From Nitrospira sp. (GTDB lineage Bacteria; Nitrospirota; Nitrospiria; Nitrospirales; Nitrospiraceae), in the NCBI GenBank assembly GCA_022843785.1, contig JALHMZ010000010.1, forward strand, positions 1 through 64,000: DNA of 64,000 nucleotides. The letters run 5' to 3'. Positions 15,018 through 23,669 of the stretch are shown here, one piece after another. The notes under the pieces are model-generated. The model was not told where the DNA came from, made no database searches, and saw only the letters and a program-made list of their open reading frames with translations. Each line of letters starts with the position of its first letter. Positions within the stretch are counted from its first letter, which is position 1. The position numbers were made by a program, and so were the translations under genes.

Positions 15018-15394
15018 CCGACTGGATCCGACACGGCGAGTGCAACGAGTGCGGCGACTGTTGCCGGGAGGCGACGAATCATCTCACGCTGCATGTGCCC
15101 ATTGCCGACGAAGCCTATGGGCGGATCCGCTATGGCGAGCCGGTGCGGCGGGCGGAGCAGCTCGGCGGGATTCCGGTGTTTGCCATTCGGGGCCCGATCA
15201 GGCTGCCCTGTCCGCAGCTCGCGGGCGATCGGTGTACGATCCACGCCACGCGGCCGCAGTATTGCCGGGATACACCCGTCACCCCGGACGATATCGAGGG
15301 CCTGGCGCGTTGCAGCTATTGGTTTGTGCATCGGGAGACGGGGGAGATCCGCGGGAACCTGCCGCCGGATAATCAGGGGGGAGGTGCAACATGA
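15014..15394 (+). CDS. YkgJ-type cysteine-cluster protein
   Basis: This 126-residue protein begins with CNECGDCC, followed by CPQL...CTIH and YCRD, the CxxCxxCC...C...C signature of the YkgJ/UPF0153 family, predicted to bind zinc or an Fe-S cluster. It overlaps both neighbours by 4 bases and lies directly before the terminase genes. Role in phage growth unknown. Confidence 0.72.
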   Translation: MTDWIRHGECNECGDCCREATNHLTLHVPIADEAYGRIRYGEPVRRAEQLGGIPVFAIRGPIRLPCPQLAGDRCTIHATRPQYCRDTPVTPDDIEGLARCSYWFVHRETGEIRGNLPPDNQGGGAT

Positions 15395-15867
15395 AAGGAC
15401 GGAAGCCGAAGGATGTGGCCATGAAGCTGTTAAACGGCAATGCGGGCCATAAGCCGCTGGCGCCGCTGGAGAGCGACCAGCCGTTTACCGTGGATGAGAT
15501 CGACAAGCCCGACGATCTGGACGAGTACGGCTCCAAAGAGTGGGACCGGTTGGTGGCCTCGCTCGCGCCGATTCTCTCGCCGGCCTCGGCCGGGATGCTC
15601 ATGATCGCCTGCGATGCCTACAGCGAAATGATGCGCATGGCGAAATTTCTGCGCACCAACGGGGAAACCTATACGACGCAAAACAAAGACGGGATGCAGA
15701 TGCACCGGCAGCGGCCAGAGGTGTCGATGCGGGCGAACGCGCGAACGGCCTACCATCGGGCCCTCTCTGAATTGGGCGCGTCGCCGGTCGCGCATACGCG
15801 CGTCAAGAAGTTGCCCGGCTCCGAGCAGCAGGCCCTGCCCGGCATGAGCCGGTTTTTTACCGCGTAA
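15391..15867 (+). CDS. terS: Terminase small subunit, P27 family
   Basis: This 158-residue protein with N-terminal RKPKDVAMKLLNGNAGHKPL is the classic opening of P27-type small terminases. It should recognise the packaging site and direct the large subunit during DNA packaging. A helical middle region (residues 40-110) and basic C-terminus fit the oligomeric ring fold. It lies 3 bases upstream of terL. Confidence 0.9.
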   Translation: MKGRKPKDVAMKLLNGNAGHKPLAPLESDQPFTVDEIDKPDDLDEYGSKEWDRLVASLAPILSPASAGMLMIACDAYSEMMRMAKFLRTNGETYTTQNKDGMQMHRQRPEVSMRANARTAYHRALSELGASPVAHTRVKKLPGSEQQALPGMSRFFTA

Positions 15868-15870
15868 GGT

Positions 15871-17667
15871 ATGGCGACACGACGGACCACACGCAGACGG
15901 ACGACACGGGCCATCGATCGCACGACGCAGTACGCGAGGGACGTCGTCTCGGGCCGGATTCTGGCCGGTCGGTTGGTCCGGTTGGCCTGTCAGCGGCATC
16001 TGCGAGATCTGCAGGAGGGGGCCAAGCGGGGCCTCACGTTCGATAAGGCGGCGGCCTCGCGGGTATTTGAGTTTTTCGAGGAGTTGCGGTTGCCGGATGC
16101 GTTGGAGATCGGCCAGGTGGCGCAGGCCGATGGCGCACAGTCGTGCATGGCCGGCAAGCCATTTCACCTGGAACCGTCGCAGGCCTTTATCGTGGGCAGC
16201 TTGTTTGGCTGGAAGACGCGCGACGGCACGCGCCGATTTCGCACGGCGTATATCGAGCAGGCTAAAGGCAATGGGAAAACGCCACTCCTCGCTGGTATCG
16301 GCCTGTATGGGCTCACGTCGGACGGCGAACCGGCGGCGGAGATCTACAGCGCGGCGGCGATGAAGGATCAGGCGAAGATCCTCTTTCGTGATGCCGAGAA
16401 CATGGTCCAGGTGTCGCCGGATCTCTCGGCCTATATCGACTCGCACGTCAACAACCTCAGCGTCGATCGCACGTTCAGCTTTTTCCGTCCGGTCTCATCC
16501 GAGAATCGCGGGCTCGACGGGAAGCGCGTCCACATGGCCCTGATCGATGAGGTGCATGTGCATCCGGACGCCACGGTCGTGGACAAAATGCGCGCCGGGA
16601 CGAAGGGGCGACGGCAGGCCCTCATCGCGCTCATCACGAATTCCGGATCCAGTCGGCATTCGGTCTGCTGGCACTATCACGAGCTGGCGCGCAAGGTGCT
16701 GGAGGGCTATCTCGAGAATGATTCCTTGTTCGCCTATGTCTGCCAGCTGGATGCGTGCGTGGTTTGTTTCGCCGACGGCAAAGAGGCGCCCGTGGACGGC
16801 TGTGCCACGTGCGACGATTGGCGGAATCCCAAGGTCTGGATCAAATCGAATCCGCTGCTGGGCGTCACCATCACGCCACGCTATCTGCAGGAGCAGGTGA
16901 ATGAGGCGGTGCAGATGCCCAGCAAGGAGAATATCGTCAAGCGCCTCAATTTCTGTTTGTGGACGGAGCAAATCACGCGCTGGCTGCCGATGACCAAGTG
17001 GGATGCCTGTGCGGCTCCGGTATCAGCGGAGCAGCTGCGCGGACTGGCCTGTATGGGCGGGCTCGATCTCGCGTCGAAGATCGACCTGGCGGCGTTCGTG
17101 CTGGTGTTCCAGCGGGCTGCCGGCGGGTATGCGCTACTGCCGTTTTTCTGGGTGCCGCGGGATCGTGCCGAGGAGCGCGAACGCACCGATCATGTGCCCT
17201 ACCTGATGTGGGCGCAACAGGGTCTGATCAAAATGACGGACGGCAACGTGATCGATTACGACGTGATTTTTCAGGACATCTGCGACCTGGCTGAGCAGTA
17301 CCGCATCGTCGAGATCGGCTACGATTCGTGGAACGCCACACAGATGGCCGTACAACTGATGGGCAAGGGATTCACCATGGTCGATATTCCGCAAACCATG
17401 CGGCATTTGAGTGAGGCGACGAAAACCTTTGAGTCGTTGATCGTGTCCGGAGAGTTGGCGCACGGTGGGCATCCGGTCTTGCGCTGGATGGCGAGCAACG
17501 CGGCGGTCGTGCGGGACACGAAAGACAATCTCATGCTCGCGAAAGATCGTTCGACAGAAAAGATCGACGGCATTGCCGCGTCGATCAACGGCCTGTCTCG
17601 ATGGATCCGGCAAGATCCCGAGCAGCCGTCCGTCTACGAAACGCGCGGGGCGCTCACCGTCGGATGA
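15871..17667 (+). CDS. terL: Terminase large subunit
   Basis: This 598-residue packaging motor and nuclease has Walker A AKGNGKT at residues 131-137, Walker B LIDE with D226/E227, a coupling motif near 256-259 (ITNS), and the nuclease start GLDLASKIDLAA with D399. This is the HK97-like (Terminase_1) type that goes with P27 small subunits. An unusual Cys group (C291, C296, C299, C311, C314) lies in the linker between ATPase and nuclease and may bind zinc. No intein is present. Confidence 0.94.
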   Translation: MATRRTTRRRTTRAIDRTTQYARDVVSGRILAGRLVRLACQRHLRDLQEGAKRGLTFDKAAASRVFEFFEELRLPDALEIGQVAQADGAQSCMAGKPFHLEPSQAFIVGSLFGWKTRDGTRRFRTAYIEQAKGNGKTPLLAGIGLYGLTSDGEPAAEIYSAAAMKDQAKILFRDAENMVQVSPDLSAYIDSHVNNLSVDRTFSFFRPVSSENRGLDGKRVHMALIDEVHVHPDATVVDKMRAGTKGRRQALIALITNSGSSRHSVCWHYHELARKVLEGYLENDSLFAYVCQLDACVVCFADGKEAPVDGCATCDDWRNPKVWIKSNPLLGVTITPRYLQEQVNEAVQMPSKENIVKRLNFCLWTEQITRWLPMTKWDACAAPVSAEQLRGLACMGGLDLASKIDLAAFVLVFQRAAGGYALLPFFWVPRDRAEERERTDHVPYLMWAQQGLIKMTDGNVIDYDVIFQDICDLAEQYRIVEIGYDSWNATQMAVQLMGKGFTMVDIPQTMRHLSEATKTFESLIVSGELAHGGHPVLRWMASNAAVVRDTKDNLMLAKDRSTEKIDGIAASINGLSRWIRQDPEQPSVYETRGALTVG

Positions 17668-17882
17668 AAGGGATGATGATGACGAAGACTCCTGTGCGTC
17701 CGTCCTTCGATCGGGCCGCGCTGCTGAAGAAAGACCGGCTACGGATCGATGAGGCCGCTTGGCTGTTGGGCTGTCATCCTGATACGATACGGCGGTATGT
17801 GGACCAGGACAAGCTCAGGGCGAAACGATTGCCCGGCGGCGAGCGGCGCGTGTTGACGGAGTCGATACGGCCGTATCTGTAG
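17664..17882 (+). CDS. MerR/excisionase-like HTH protein A
   Basis: This 72-residue protein has the HTH RIDEAAWLLGCHPDTIRRYVDQDKL and wing PGGERRVLTESIRPYL. It resembles the protein encoded at 18340 (same fold, similar RIxEAAxLL and RPYL ends), so the two are probably paralogues. Its position between terL and portal is unusual and suggests control of the structural genes. ATG 17664 is coupled to the terL stop; internal ATGs at 17673-17679 are possible. Confidence 0.68.
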   Translation: MKGMMMTKTPVRPSFDRAALLKKDRLRIDEAAWLLGCHPDTIRRYVDQDKLRAKRLPGGERRVLTESIRPYL

Positions 17883-17894
17883 GGGAGGTGGTTT

Positions 17895-18098
17895 ATGAAC
17901 GTAGCGGAAGAAATTTCCATTGCATTTCACACGTTAAATCTAGCGTGTCGTGATGCCGTGATTTCAACCAACGCGTTCATAGCGGCGTTGGGGGAGACGA
18001 ACATATTTCTCCTGCTGCATCGCCAGTCCCATCGTCGTCATCCTGGGAGGTATCGATTTCGTGCGCACCGTCGACGAGAGGAGTGCGGTCATGACTAG
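17895..18098 (+). CDS. Hypothetical protein
   Basis: This 67-residue protein starts after AGGGGAGG. The hydrophobic first half (NAFIAALGETNIFLLLHR) is followed by a His/Arg-rich end that may just be read-through of the region before the next gene. The coding sequence is more A/T-rich than its neighbours. Moderate evidence only. Confidence 0.45.
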   Translation: MNVAEEISIAFHTLNLACRDAVISTNAFIAALGETNIFLLLHRQSHRRHPGRYRFRAHRRREECGHD

Positions 18099-18270
18099 AA
18101 AAACGAATATCACGGTGGCGTTCATTATTGACATGCTGCAACAGCTCGATTCTGACGCACTGGCGACAGTGATGTATTCCGATCAGACCGGCGTCACGTC
18201 ACCCATTGTGATTCAGATCAATCCGGATATTGCTGAACCAATGGCGAGTCGATTGAACGCGCTGAATTAA
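18091..18270 (+). CDS. Small hypothetical protein
   Basis: This 59-residue protein starts at ATG 18091 after GAGGAG. It resembles a short alpha/beta protein (IDMLQQLDSDALATVMYSDQ). No family recognised. It overlaps the previous frame by 8 bases. Confidence 0.55.
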   Translation: MTRKTNITVAFIIDMLQQLDSDALATVMYSDQTGVTSPIVIQINPDIAEPMASRLNALN

Positions 18271-18319
18271 GCCACAGAATCATGCAATCTCCCGCAAAGT
18301 GGGGTAGGGAATTCTACGT

Positions 18320-18334
18320 GAGTGTGCGACACTC
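18320..18334. promoter_or_regulatory. Palindrome upstream of HTH gene (candidate operator)
   Basis: GAGTGT-GCG-ACACTC is a perfect 6-bp inverted repeat ending 5 bases before ATG 18340 of a MerR-like protein. It could be an autoregulatory site; a short mRNA hairpin over the start region is the alternative. Confidence 0.4.
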
Positions 18335-18339
18335 TCCGT

Positions 18340-18561
18340 ATGCGGAGACGCGCGAAACGGCCTGCCGGTCAGTTGTACGATCCGAACATCTTGCTACAGA
18401 AAACAACCCTGCGTATTCGTGAGGCTGCCGAACTGTTGGATGTCGCGCCGCGTACCGTGCGGCGGTATCTCACCGAAGGCAAGTTAATGCCGATCTTCAC
18501 GCCCGGCGGCCAGCGCCGCGTCCCGGTCGATCAGGTCCGTCCCTACCTCGTCATCCGATAA
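18340..18561 (+). CDS. MerR/excisionase-like HTH protein B
   Basis: This 73-residue protein has the HTH RIREAAELLDVAPRTVRRYLTEGKL and wing TPGGQRRVPVDQVRPYL. It is a relative of the protein at 17664. No strong ribosome site is seen for ATG 18340; GTG 18322 is an alternative start. The 76 bases after it, before the portal gene, hold no gene. Confidence 0.65.
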   Translation: MRRRAKRPAGQLYDPNILLQKTTLRIREAAELLDVAPRTVRRYLTEGKLMPIFTPGGQRRVPVDQVRPYLVIR

Positions 18562-18637
18562 GAAATACTTCGGCAAAGTACCGTAAAGAGGACAAACGTA
18601 CCTCGCCAGGAATCCGGCGTGCTGGTATCACAGCAGC

Positions 18638-21088
18638 ATGCACTGGAAATTCTGGCAACGCGAAGCGCCGGTCATTCAGAACGCCTCGCCCGAAAACCCC
18701 AGCACGAATTTAGCGAATCCTGCGCAGTGGCTCGTCGATTGGTGGGGCGGCGGCTCGACCGATGCCGGCGTGCTCGTCAATGAACAGACGGCCATGAAAA
18801 CCAGCGCGGTGTATGGCTGCGTCTCCCTCATCGCGAAAACGATTGCCTCGCTCCCGCTGAAAGTGTATCGCCGCCGGGCCAACGGCGACGGCGTCGAAGT
18901 CCCGGACACGATCCCCTACTACCTGCTGCACGACGAACCGAATCCCGCCATGACCAGCTGTGTGTGGCGAGAGTTTCTCGTCGCCAACATTCTGCTCGGT
19001 GGCAATGCCTATGTCGCGATCGGGCGGGATCAGGCGAACCGTGTGCTCGATCTGTTTCCGGTGCCCTGGCAGTACGTCACGCCGGAGCGGACGAAAGACG
19101 GGCGGCATCGGTATCACGTCCAGGTCTCCAACGGCGAGCGCGAGACGCTTGATCAATCCAACATGCTCCATATTCCCGGCCTGGGCTTCGACGGCGTCAA
19201 GGGCATGTCCGTCGTCACCTATGCGGCCCGTCAGGCGGTCGGCTTGTCGCTGGCCACGGAATCACACGGCTCACGATTGTTTTCCAACGGCGCTCGATTG
19301 GGCGTCGTGCTGAAGCATCCCAAGAATCTCAGCAAGCCGGCGGCGGATCGGCTGGCCGCGCAGTTTGAGCAGCAGCACACGGGCCTCTCGCAGGCGTTCA
19401 AAACGCTGGTCCTCGAAGAAGGCCTGGACGTGACGAACGTGTCGATGACCAGCGAAGACGCGCAGTTTCTGGATTGTGTCACGCCGGATACGGTCCTGAC
19501 GATGGCCGACGGTACACGCCGGGCGGCACGCAATATCCAGGTTGGTGATTTTGTTGCTGGATGGGATCGAGGACCCGTCGCGGCTCGTGTGGCCGCCGTC
19601 GCGCCCGTTCGACCCAAGCCGCTCGTCAGTATTAAGACCGCTCGAGGTCGAACGCTCATCGCAACGTCCGATCATCCGATCTTGTGCATGCCCCGATTGC
19701 GAACACCGGGTGGGCGTCAAGCTAAAGACGAACTCTGGATGCCACTCGGTGCGCTGAAGACAGGGATGTACGTCCGCGTCGGGCTCGGTCATTGCCGAGA
19801 AAAAACACGGGATGTCCTAGACCGCGACACCGCCTGGTTTCTGGGAGCCATGGTGGGCAACGGCTATATGCGATCCGGTGGATGTTCCTTTTCAACTGGG
19901 AACGCAGGGGTTGCCGATGCGATGCGTCGCATCGTGGAGGCGATGGGTGGCTCGCTGAGCCAGCGCCAAGGGGTGCGTCATGCTGATTACGACATTAGGA
20001 CTGGCGGCAAAGGGCGTGGAGGATCACATATCCGGCATCTCCTCAAGGAATCCGGGCTGATCGGCGCGCACGCTGAGACAAAGCGCGTCCCATTGTCAGT
20101 GCTAGCGGATGGGCCCGAGGCATGGGCGGCATTTTTATCTGGATACATCGACGCGGATGGCACGGTCGCACGGATGGATCATGGCGCCACACCGCAACTC
20201 TCTATCAGCAGTATCAATAGGTCGTTGCTCGATGACTGCCAGCATCTGCTGGCCCTGCTTGGTATTCAGAGCGGTATTTATCCCGCGTCAACGGCTCGCG
20301 CAAAAAAGATCATTTGCGGCAAGGCCTGCCGGGCCAGTGCGTGCTATGCGTTGGTGGTTGCGAGCCTCCACGATCTACAGCAACTCGCCGCACTGTTGAC
20401 CCTGGAACATCCTGTGAAACGATCACGGCTCAATGATCTTCGCAGCAATGGTCCCTCGCGGTATCGGGCTGTGAATACGGAATTTGATCGCGTGGTGTCG
20501 GTTGAGGCATTGCCTCCTGGCCCGACCATCGGCATTGAAATCGAAGGTCTGCATACACATATCACGAACGGTTTGGTGACGCATAATACCCGCCGGTTTC
20601 AAGTCGAGGACCTTGCCCGGTTCTTCGGCGTCCCGCCGCACATGATCGGCCATACGGACAAGCAAACCAGTTGGGGCACCGGCGTGGAACAGAACACGCT
20701 CGGGTTTCTGATTTTCACGATTATTCCCTGGCTCACGCGGTTCGAGCAGGAATTCAACCGCAAACTATTTCCGCGCTCGCCGTTCTATGCGCAGTTCAAG
20801 CATCAGGGGTTGATGCGTGGCGATTCGAAGGCGCGGTCGGACTATTACGCCAGCGGCCATCAGAACAGCTGGCTCACGACGAACGAGATCCGGCGCTTCG
20901 AGGATCTCCCGCCGGTGCCGGGCGGCGATCAATTGTTCGTGCAGACGAATCTCATGCCGTTGTCCTCATCCGGTTCGCGCGCGCCGGGTCAGCCGAGTGC
21001 AGAGCAGGATGCGATCGAGATGGATGACTTCGATGCATCGAAGTGGGGTGCGCTGGTTCCGAAGCTGGAATGGAGTCAACGATGCTGA
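18638..21088 (+). CDS. HK97-type portal protein with intein (precursor)
   Basis: The 816-residue precursor is predicted to splice to a 445-residue portal, a normal HK97-family length. Extein parts are 1-279 (SAVYGCVSLIAKTIASLPLK ... EDAQFLD) and 651-816 (TRRFQVEDLARFFGVPPHMI ...). The junction DAQFLD/TRRF restores a conserved portal segment that reads through in phages without the insert. The portal forms the ring through which DNA enters the head and connects head to tail. The 3' end overlaps the protease start. Confidence 0.93.
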   Translation: MHWKFWQREAPVIQNASPENPSTNLANPAQWLVDWWGGGSTDAGVLVNEQTAMKTSAVYGCVSLIAKTIASLPLKVYRRRANGDGVEVPDTIPYYLLHDEPNPAMTSCVWREFLVANILLGGNAYVAIGRDQANRVLDLFPVPWQYVTPERTKDGRHRYHVQVSNGERETLDQSNMLHIPGLGFDGVKGMSVVTYAARQAVGLSLATESHGSRLFSNGARLGVVLKHPKNLSKPAADRLAAQFEQQHTGLSQAFKTLVLEEGLDVTNVSMTSEDAQFLDCVTPDTVLTMADGTRRAARNIQVGDFVAGWDRGPVAARVAAVAPVRPKPLVSIKTARGRTLIATSDHPILCMPRLRTPGGRQAKDELWMPLGALKTGMYVRVGLGHCREKTRDVLDRDTAWFLGAMVGNGYMRSGGCSFSTGNAGVADAMRRIVEAMGGSLSQRQGVRHADYDIRTGGKGRGGSHIRHLLKESGLIGAHAETKRVPLSVLADGPEAWAAFLSGYIDADGTVARMDHGATPQLSISSINRSLLDDCQHLLALLGIQSGIYPASTARAKKIICGKACRASACYALVVASLHDLQQLAALLTLEHPVKRSRLNDLRSNGPSRYRAVNTEFDRVVSVEALPPGPTIGIEIEGLHTHITNGLVTHNTRRFQVEDLARFFGVPPHMIGHTDKQTSWGTGVEQNTLGFLIFTIIPWLTRFEQEFNRKLFPRSPFYAQFKHQGLMRGDSKARSDYYASGHQNSWLTTNEIRRFEDLPPVPGGDQLFVQTNLMPLSSSGSRAPGQPSAEQDAIEMDDFDASKWGALVPKLEWSQRC
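19475..20587 (+). other. Intein with LAGLIDADG endonuclease domain
   Basis: Residues 280-650 of the portal precursor form a class 1 intein of 371 residues. It has Cys1 (CVTPDTVLTMADG), a block B with T-x-x-H (ATSDHPIL), a C-terminal block ending VTHN, and Thr as the +1 extein residue. The middle holds two LAGLIDADG-type motifs: FLGAMVGNGY, where the usual catalytic Asp is Asn (precursor residue 408), and LSGYIDADG with Asp507 intact. Splicing residues are complete; homing activity may be impaired. The segment reads less G+C-rich than the portal exteins. Confidence 0.92.
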
Positions 21089-21858
21089 AGCAGATTCAGG
21101 CGAGGATTCAGGCTCATGGGCTGCGTGATCAGGCCCGCTCATGGTTTGCGATCAAGGCCGAGTCCGGATCGGATCAGGCCGAAGTGCTCATCTACGACTA
21201 CATCGGCTGGGGCGGCGTGACCGCAGTCGATTTTGCCAAAGAGCTGAAGGCGTTGACGGCCAAGACGATCACCGTGCGGCTCAATACGCCGGGCGGCGAT
21301 GTGTTCGATGGCCTCGCGATCTACAACAGTTTGAAAGCGCATGGGGCGGAGATTCGCGTGCGGGTGGACGGCTTGGCCGCCAGCATCGGCAGCATCATTG
21401 CGATGGCGGGCACGACGATCACGATGGGCGAGTCGGCCTTTCTGATGATCCACAATCCGTGGGCCCTCGTCATTGGCAATGCGAAGGATATGCGCGAGAT
21501 GGCCGACACGCTGGACAAGATCGGCGGGAGTCTCGCCGGCGTCTATGCCGGGCGGCCCGGTGTCACCATCGAACAGGCGCAGGCTTGGATGGATGCGGAC
21601 ACCTGGTTCAACGCGGAAGAAGCGAAGGCCGCCGGGCTGGCCGATGCCGTGCAGGGCGGCTCGCAGGAGACGGCGCAGGCGGCCTCACGATTCGATGTGT
21701 CCGGCTATGCCAACGTGCCGGAGGCGTATCGCGCGGGCACGTCCGCGCCGGTCACACCGGCGAGGGCGGGAGCGAATGGGGACACGAAGGGGAGTGAACG
21801 GACGGCGCTGATGCGGAGACGGTTGGCGCTCGTCGAGCGCGGGGAGCAGTCACGATAA
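21082..21858 (+). CDS. ClpP-like prohead protease
   Basis: This 258-residue S14-family serine protease trims capsid protein during head maturation. Visible features are NTPGGDVFDG (residues 68-77), nucleophile S101 in GLAASIGS, H124 in LMIHNPW, and an acidic residue around D173 before NAEEAKAAGLAD. The last 60 residues are a flexible, Arg/Ala-rich tail that may act as a scaffold. It lies between the portal and capsid genes, the standard HK97 order. Confidence 0.92.
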   Translation: MLKQIQARIQAHGLRDQARSWFAIKAESGSDQAEVLIYDYIGWGGVTAVDFAKELKALTAKTITVRLNTPGGDVFDGLAIYNSLKAHGAEIRVRVDGLAASIGSIIAMAGTTITMGESAFLMIHNPWALVIGNAKDMREMADTLDKIGGSLAGVYAGRPGVTIEQAQAWMDADTWFNAEEAKAAGLADAVQGGSQETAQAASRFDVSGYANVPEAYRAGTSAPVTPARAGANGDTKGSERTALMRRRLALVERGEQSR

Positions 21859-21872
21859 CCAAGGAGGGTGTC

Positions 21873-23120
21873 ATGTCGATGCAGCAGATCCGTGAGTTGA
21901 GAGAAAAGCGGGCCAAAGCGGTGGCGGATGCGCAGGCCATTTTGAAGCAGGCCAGCATGTCGGCCGACGATGAGAAGAAGTTCGACGCCCTCATGGCGGA
22001 GTCTGATGCGGTGGCCGCGCAGCTCGCGCGCATCGAGCGGGCGCAGGCGGCTTCGGATGAGCTGGCGCGTCGTGTGGATCAACGTGCCGGACGGGAGCAG
22101 ATTTCTCCCGAGCAGGCGCACGACGACATCAAGAACACCGGCGCGGCCTACATGAAGTGGCTGCGGTACGGCAATGGCGGGCTCTCCGATGCGGATCGTG
22201 CCCTCATGGCCAGCCTTTATGTCGCCGATCCGCGCATGGGCGGGACCCCGAACATCCGTGCAGCCCAAGGCGTCGGGACCGGCGCCGGCGGCGGGTACAC
22301 AGTCCCGGATGAAGCGATGCGGCCGATTGCCGAGGCGCTGAAATTATTCGGCGGGATGCGGGAAGTCTCGACCATCGTCGGGACGATGACCGGCGCGGAT
22401 TTGCCGATTCCGACCGACAACGATACGGCGGTCAGCGGCGAAATCATCACGGAAAATTCCACGCACAACGACGGCGACATCACATTCGGGCAGATCGTGC
22501 TGCAGAGTTTTCTCTACAGCTCGAAAATCGTCAAGGTCTCTCGTCAATTGCTGCAGGACAGCTCGATCGATCTCAACGGCTACATCGGCCGCAAGCTGGG
22601 CCAGCGAATCGGCCGGATTCAAAACACGCATTTCACCACTGGTGACGGGTCGTCCAAGCCGCGCGGCGTCGTCACGGCGTCCACGTTGGGCAGGACCGCA
22701 GCCGGCGCGGCGGCGATCACCTACGACGAGTTGGTGGATCTCATGCACAGTGTCGATCCGGCCTACCAGCCGAACGCGCGCTTCATGTGCAATTTCACCA
22801 CGCTCGGGCTGATCCGGAAAATCAAGGACTCCCAGAACATGCCGATCTGGGCTCCGATGGCCAACGGCAATCCGGACACGATCCTGGGCCGTCCGTATCA
22901 GATCAATCAGGACATGCCGGCGGCGACCACCGGATTGAAGAGCGTCCTGTACGGCGATTTCTCGAACTATCACATCCGTGATGCCGGCAACGTCATCCTG
23001 ATTCGGTTGGACGAACGCTACGCGGATGCGCTCCAGGTCGGCTTCCTGGCGTTTCTGCGATCGGACGGCGATCTGGTCGATGCCGGGACGAATCCAGTGA
23101 AGCACCTGATCCAGGCCTAA
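21873..23120 (+). CDS. Major capsid protein, HK97 fold
   Basis: This 415-residue protein has an N-terminal helical delta domain (about residues 1-75, QIRELREKRAKAVADAQAIL) that serves as internal scaffold and is normally removed by the protease. HK97-fold signatures follow: GGGYTVPDE, TVGT-like strands, SRQLLQDSSIDLNGYI, GDGSSKPRGV and a C-terminal LYGDFSNYHIRD...RLDERYADALQVGFLAFLRSDG. The ribosome site AAGGAGG precedes the ATG. Confidence 0.95.
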   Translation: MSMQQIRELREKRAKAVADAQAILKQASMSADDEKKFDALMAESDAVAAQLARIERAQAASDELARRVDQRAGREQISPEQAHDDIKNTGAAYMKWLRYGNGGLSDADRALMASLYVADPRMGGTPNIRAAQGVGTGAGGGYTVPDEAMRPIAEALKLFGGMREVSTIVGTMTGADLPIPTDNDTAVSGEIITENSTHNDGDITFGQIVLQSFLYSSKIVKVSRQLLQDSSIDLNGYIGRKLGQRIGRIQNTHFTTGDGSSKPRGVVTASTLGRTAAGAAAITYDELVDLMHSVDPAYQPNARFMCNFTTLGLIRKIKDSQNMPIWAPMANGNPDTILGRPYQINQDMPAATTGLKSVLYGDFSNYHIRDAGNVILIRLDERYADALQVGFLAFLRSDGDLVDAGTNPVKHLIQA

Positions 23121-23142
23121 GCCGAGCGAGAAGGAGCCTGAC

Positions 23143-23170
23143 GGCGGGGGACTCATCGTAGTCCCCCGCC
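23143..23170 (+). terminator. Strong hairpin after capsid gene
   Basis: GGCGGGGGACT and AGTCCCCCGCC form a perfect 11-bp stem with a 6-base loop. There is no T run after it, so it may be an attenuator or an mRNA 3' stabiliser that lets the capsid message accumulate, rather than a full terminator. Confidence 0.6.
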
Positions 23171-23211
23171 AGACACAGATACTTTCAGATCACACTCCAG
23201 GAGGAGGCGTT

Positions 23212-23667
23212 ATGTCGGCAGGACTAGGATTTCTTGCAGATTCGGTGAAGATCACCAAGCTCGCCAATGAGACGGCGGCCGGCACGAGCACCATCAACTC
23301 CGCCGTCGTGGATATGGCCGGGTATGACGGCTGTTTGTTTCTGACGAATGCCGGCGCGATTACCGCGGGCGGCGTGCAATCCCTCAAGGTACAGCAAGAT
23401 ACGGTGGTGGGCATGGGTGCGGCGGCCGATCTCATCGGCACCGGCATCACCGTGGCCGATGACGATGACAACCAGGCGTTCTGGTTGGATGTCAAGCGGC
23501 CGCGCGAGCGGTTTTTGCGATTGGTGATTTTGCGGGCCACGCAGAACAGCGCCTGGGGTCCGATCTGGGCACTCCAATATCGTGGTCGGTCATTGCCCGC
23601 CATCAATAACGTCACGGACACCATCACCGGCGAAAAGCATGAGTCGCCGATCGAGGGCACAGCGTAA
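23212..23667 (+). CDS. Putative head-associated protein
   Basis: This 151-residue beta-rich protein has the acidic stretch VADDDDN and a VKRPRERFLRLVI strand. CAGGAGGAGG precedes its ATG, so expression should be high. The position between capsid and connector genes and the size fit a decoration or minor head protein; I do not recognise the family. Confidence 0.6.
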   Translation: MSAGLGFLADSVKITKLANETAAGTSTINSAVVDMAGYDGCLFLTNAGAITAGGVQSLKVQQDTVVGMGAAADLIGTGITVADDDDNQAFWLDVKRPRERFLRLVILRATQNSAWGPIWALQYRGRSLPAINNVTDTITGEKHESPIEGTA

Positions 23668-23669
23668 TC

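Noticed and set aside
15430..16446. Long reverse-strand frame (338 codons) opposite terS and terL
   Set aside because: It spans two well-supported packaging genes on the other strand, and its Arg/His-rich sequence is typical of antisense reading.
15871..17667. Intein in the terminase large subunit
   Set aside because: The protein has normal length and continuous Walker and nuclease motifs; the Cys cluster is not accompanied by intein blocks.
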